Source: CAYVOX01 sp964453035
GTDB lineage: Bacteria > Chloroflexota > Anaerolineae > Anaerolineales > Anaerolineaceae
Length of the DNA stretch: 16,579 nt
Direction: 5' to 3'
Assembly: GCA_964453035.1 (NCBI GenBank)
Contig: CAYVOX010000065.1
Location: forward strand, 1 to 16,579
Made by a program: the position numbers and the translations under genes. Position 1 is the stretch's first letter. Each line of letters begins with the position of its first letter. Below, in pieces: positions 14,297 to 16,579 of this stretch. The notes under the pieces are model-generated. The model did not search any database and was not told the origin of the DNA. It worked only from the letters and a program-made list of their open reading frames with translations.

Positions 14297-14332
14297 CTGC
14301 AGCCAAAATTTGCAAAAAAGGAGTGCCATTTT

Positions 14333-15502
14333 ATGTTGCAGGATGTTAAGAGCTATTTTGATTATCTGGAGTGCCCCGAGTGCGGAAAACATTATCCCGC
14401 CGACGCGCTGCAAACCATTTGCCCGCCGTGCAATTCGCCGCTTTTTGCGGTTTACGACCTGCCAGCCGTCAAGAAACAGCTGAGCAAAGAGACCGTCCGG
14501 CAGCGCCCACGCGGCATCTGGCGCTGGGGTGAGCTGCTGCCCGTGCGCAGCCCGGCTTACCGCATCACGCTGGGCGAGGGTGACACCGCCATGCTGGAAG
14601 TGCCCGTGCTGGCTAAATCCCTCGGTCTCAAGCGCCTGCTGGTCAAAGATGAGGGCTCCAACCCCACCGGCACGTTTAAATCGCGCGGGCTGCTGATGGC
14701 GGTGGCGCGCGCCGTTGAGCTGGGAGCGCGCGAGTTCGTCATCCCCACCGCCGGCAACGCGGGCGGGGCGCTGGCAGCCTATGCAGCGCGCAGCGGCACC
14801 ATGGCGCATATTTTCATGCCCAAGGATGCGCCGCGCTCCACCATGGAAGAGGTCAAGAGCTACGGTATGCAGCTCACCCTGGTGGATGGGTTGATCAGCG
14901 ACGCCGCCAAGCTGGCCAAAGCGGATGCCGAGAAATACGGCTGGTTTGACGTCTCCACCTTCAAAGAGCCCTACCGCCCGGAAGGCAAGAAAACCATGGG
15001 ACTTGAGCTGGCTGAATACTACGGCTACGACCTGCCGGACGTCATCATTTACCCGGCGGGGGGCGGCACAGGGTTGGTGGGCATGTGGCGCGCCTTTGAG
15101 CAGCTTGAAGCCATCGGCTGGGTGGGCTCCAAACGCCCGCGCTTTGTGGCGGTGCAGCCCACCGGCTGTGCACCGCTGGTGCGGGCCTTTAAGCAGGGCG
15201 CCGAGCGCGTCACCTTCTTTGAGAATGCCCATTCCATCGCTGGCGGCATCCGCGTGCCCGGCATGTTTGCAGACCGGCCCATCCTGCGCCTGCTGCGCCA
15301 GAGTCACGGCACCGCTGTAGCTGTCACCGACGAAGAGATGATTGAATTTCAGAAGCGCCTGGCAGCCTGCGACGGGCTGCTGGCCTCCTACGAAAGCGCT
15401 GCCACTGCCGCTGCCCTGGCGCGCCTGGTTGAACAGAAGTGGATTGACCCGGATGAGCGCGTGGTGCTCTTCAGCACCGCCTCCGGGCTCAAATACCTGT
15501 AA
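14333..15502 (+). CDS. Threonine-synthase-like PLP enzyme with N-terminal zinc ribbon
   Basis: The protein (389 residues from the ATG at 14333) is a fold-type II PLP enzyme closest to threonine synthases. An N-terminal zinc-ribbon-like module has C14, C17, C30 and C33. The PLP lysine is K116 in SNPTGTFKSRG; classical threonine synthases usually have Asp or Ala where Ser follows the lysine. PTAGNAGGALAAYAARSG and the phosphate loop AGGGTGLVG (242-250) are typical, and the C-terminus ends STASGLKYL. I chose 14333 because AAGGAG lies 9 nt upstream; an in-frame extension to 14270 would overlap the MoaD-like gene and lacks a good ribosome site. It could make threonine. Its place in a catabolic cluster leaves room for a related reaction on a serine- or cysteate-type substrate; cysteate synthase of methanogens evolved from this family. 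The gene ends 13 nt before a terminator. Confidence 0.85.
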   Translation: MLQDVKSYFDYLECPECGKHYPADALQTICPPCNSPLFAVYDLPAVKKQLSKETVRQRPRGIWRWGELLPVRSPAYRITLGEGDTAMLEVPVLAKSLGLKRLLVKDEGSNPTGTFKSRGLLMAVARAVELGAREFVIPTAGNAGGALAAYAARSGTMAHIFMPKDAPRSTMEEVKSYGMQLTLVDGLISDAAKLAKADAEKYGWFDVSTFKEPYRPEGKKTMGLELAEYYGYDLPDVIIYPAGGGTGLVGMWRAFEQLEAIGWVGSKRPRFVAVQPTGCAPLVRAFKQGAERVTFFENAHSIAGGIRVPGMFADRPILRLLRQSHGTAVAVTDEEMIEFQKRLAACDGLLASYESAATAAALARLVEQKWIDPDERVVLFSTASGLKYL

Positions 15503-15515
15503 ACGCCTCGCCAAC

Positions 15516-15555
15516 AAAAGACCTGCCAGGCTGTCATTTCCGGGCAGGTCTTTTT
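15516..15555 (+). terminator. Intrinsic terminator closing the sugar cluster
   Basis: AAAAGACCTGCC (15516-15527) pairs perfectly with GGCAGGTCTTTT (15543-15554) around a 15-nt loop, followed by a run of five Ts. It starts 13 nt after the PLP-enzyme stop. Because the left flank is A-rich, it could work in both directions. It separates the cluster from the transaldolase transcription unit. Confidence 0.85.
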
Positions 15556-15588
15556 GGTTCCGCCAGGCGCCCAAATTTTTTGTGGCGG

Positions 15589-15597
15589 TGATATACT
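15589..15597 (+). promoter_or_regulatory. Extended -10 promoter for the transaldolase
   Basis: TGATATACT is a good extended -10 element (TG, one base, TATACT). No -35 box at the usual distance is seen (GCCCAA at 15569). A start near 15604 gives a leader of about 26 nt. It follows the terminator directly, so the transaldolase can be expressed independently of the ROK-controlled cluster. Confidence 0.5.
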
Positions 15598-15629
15598 AAT
15601 CTCTCGAACATTGAAATATGGAGATGAAG

Positions 15630-16579
15630 ATGACCACTGGCTACTTTCACCGCGTAACGCAGCAAACCCCCACCCGTTTCTGGATCAACAACCCCACCCG
15701 CCGCGAAGCCGAACTGGCGATTGAAGCAGGCGCCACCGGCTGCACGCTTAACCCCTCCTACACCCAGAAGATGATTGACCACCCCGAGGAGGGCTCCTAC
15801 GCTCTCCAGGTTCTGGATGAAGTCATCCGCGAAGTGCGCGATGATGTGGAGGCGGTTGCGGTTTTCCAGCGCCGCATGGCGGCTCCCATCTGCCAGCGCT
15901 TTTTGCCCCTCTTTGAAGCCAGCGCCCATCAGGAAGGCTACGTCAGCATCCAGGGCGATCCCATCCTTGAGCATGATCCCAACGTCATCATCCGTGAAGC
16001 GCGCGCCAACCGGAAGGTGGCAGCCAACGTGTGCTGTAAGATTCCCACCACCGGCTCAGGGCTCAAAGCTATGGAAACGCTCATCCCGGAGGGCACGCCG
16101 ATCAACGCCACTGAGATTTTCGCCATCCGCCAGGGGCTGGATCTGGGCGAGTTGTATGAAAAGCTGGTTCCCGCCGGTCAAAGCGGGCCCAAACTGTATT
16201 ACTCACACATCGCCGGCATTTACGATGACCACCTGAAGGCTTACGCGCTGCAGCACGGGGTGGATATTTCACCGGATGTGCTCGTCCAGGCGGGGCTGGC
16301 CGTCTCGCGCAAGCTCTACGGTCTGGTGAAGGCCGCCGGCTACCGCATGTCCTTCATCGGCGGCGGGGCGCGCGGGCTGCACCACTTCACCGAGTTGGTA
16401 GGCGGCGAGGTGAACCTGACCATCAACTGGGTGGGCACCGCTGATCAACTGCTGGCGCAGAATCCTCCGGTCATCAGCCGCATGTTCAACCCGGTGGAGC
16501 CGCGCGTGCTGCAGGAATTAATGAGCAAGCTGCCGGATTTCAGGCGCGGTTATGAAGATGACGGTATCCATGTGGATGA
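15630..16579 (+). CDS. Transaldolase-family protein, 3' end cut by the window
   Basis: The frame is open from 15618 to the window end with no stop, giving about 316 codons from the chosen ATG at 15630. Three in-frame ATGs (15618, 15624, 15630) compete; only the third has GGAG at a proper distance (15620-15623, 6 nt). The protein is a class I aldolase of the transaldolase family. GATGCTLNPSYTQKMI is the N-terminal TNP-type motif, K137 in NVCCKIPTTGSGLKAMETL is the Schiff-base lysine, and INATEIFAIRQGL and GGGARGLHHFTELVGG fit the later barrel strands. It is more divergent than TalB or MipB and begins with FHRVTQQTPTRFWINNPTRREAELAI. It transfers or releases a dihydroxyacetone unit from a ketose. 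With the upstream isomerase and no kinase nearby, an unphosphorylated or sulfonated ketose is a reasonable guess, not a proven one. Confidence 0.87.
   Translation, partial: MTTGYFHRVTQQTPTRFWINNPTRREAELAIEAGATGCTLNPSYTQKMIDHPEEGSYALQVLDEVIREVRDDVEAVAVFQRRMAAPICQRFLPLFEASAHQEGYVSIQGDPILEHDPNVIIREARANRKVAANVCCKIPTTGSGLKAMETLIPEGTPINATEIFAIRQGLDLGELYEKLVPAGQSGPKLYYSHIAGIYDDHLKAYALQHGVDISPDVLVQAGLAVSRKLYGLVKAAGYRMSFIGGGARGLHHFTELVGGEVNLTINWVGTADQLLAQNPPVISRMFNPVEPRVLQELMSKLPDFRRGYEDDGIHVD

Noticed and set aside
14270..14332. Longer start (ATG 14270) for the threonine-synthase-like gene
   Set aside because: It would overlap the MoaD-like gene and lacks a good ribosome site, while ATG 14333 has AAGGAG at 9 nt and starts at a sensible place before the zinc ribbon.
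1..16579. CRISPR arrays, tRNA or rRNA genes, insertion sequences
   Set aside because: I saw no regularly spaced repeats, cloverleaf-like segments, rRNA-like stretches or transposase motifs.

Overview
The window looks like a GC-rich contig from an anaerobic Chloroflexota (Anaerolineae-type) bacterium. The hints are a solute-binding lipoprotein with a long Pro/Thr/Ala linker behind the lipobox, a tungstopterin aldehyde oxidoreductase beside a MoaD-like gene, and the dense same-strand gene layout. This assignment is an inference from style, not from a marker gene. All convincing genes lie on the + strand; the many long minus-strand ORFs are GC-codon shadows.

Layout. (1) 1-393 is the tail of an FGE-sulfatase-fold protein. 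(2) 394-726 is a spacer with two strong palindromic hairpins. (3) 727-1224 is a DinB-superfamily protein. (4) 1390-1454 is a consensus promoter (TTGACA-17-TATAAT) with a 12-bp-arm AT-rich palindrome at the expected transcription start. (5) From there a long co-directional cluster runs to a clear intrinsic terminator at 15516-15555: ROK repressor, FucI/AraA-fold sugar isomerase, sugar ABC importer (lipoprotein and two permeases, no ATPase), GH31 glycosidase, YeiH/TauZ-type exporter, LarA-like racemase (interrupted by a 100-N assembly gap), aldehyde:ferredoxin oxidoreductase, MoaD/ThiS-like protein and threonine-synthase-like PLP enzyme. (6) A transaldolase follows with its own extended -10 promoter and runs off the window end.

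How the genes may work together. The ROK protein probably senses the sugar. The ABC importer brings in an oligosaccharide or glycoside, and GH31 releases the monosaccharide. The isomerase turns the free aldose into a ketose, the transaldolase cleaves it, AOR oxidises a resulting aldehyde to an acid, LarA racemises a 2-hydroxyacid, and the YeiH-type carrier exports an anion. No sugar kinase is present, and the ROK protein has lost the kinase aspartate. Isomerase, transaldolase, aldehyde oxidation and sulfonate-type export without a kinase is the logic of transaldolase sulfoglycolysis (sulfoquinovose to sulfolactaldehyde to sulfolactate). The most interesting hypothesis is therefore a ferredoxin-linked, tungsten-dependent variant of that pathway, with a racemase for the hydroxyacid product. 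The main evidence against it is that the GH31 enzyme resembles YicI-type alpha-xylosidases and lacks the usual sulfoquinovosidase Arg-x-x-Trp motif. A kinase-free pathway for another sugar acid or deoxy sugar remains possible.
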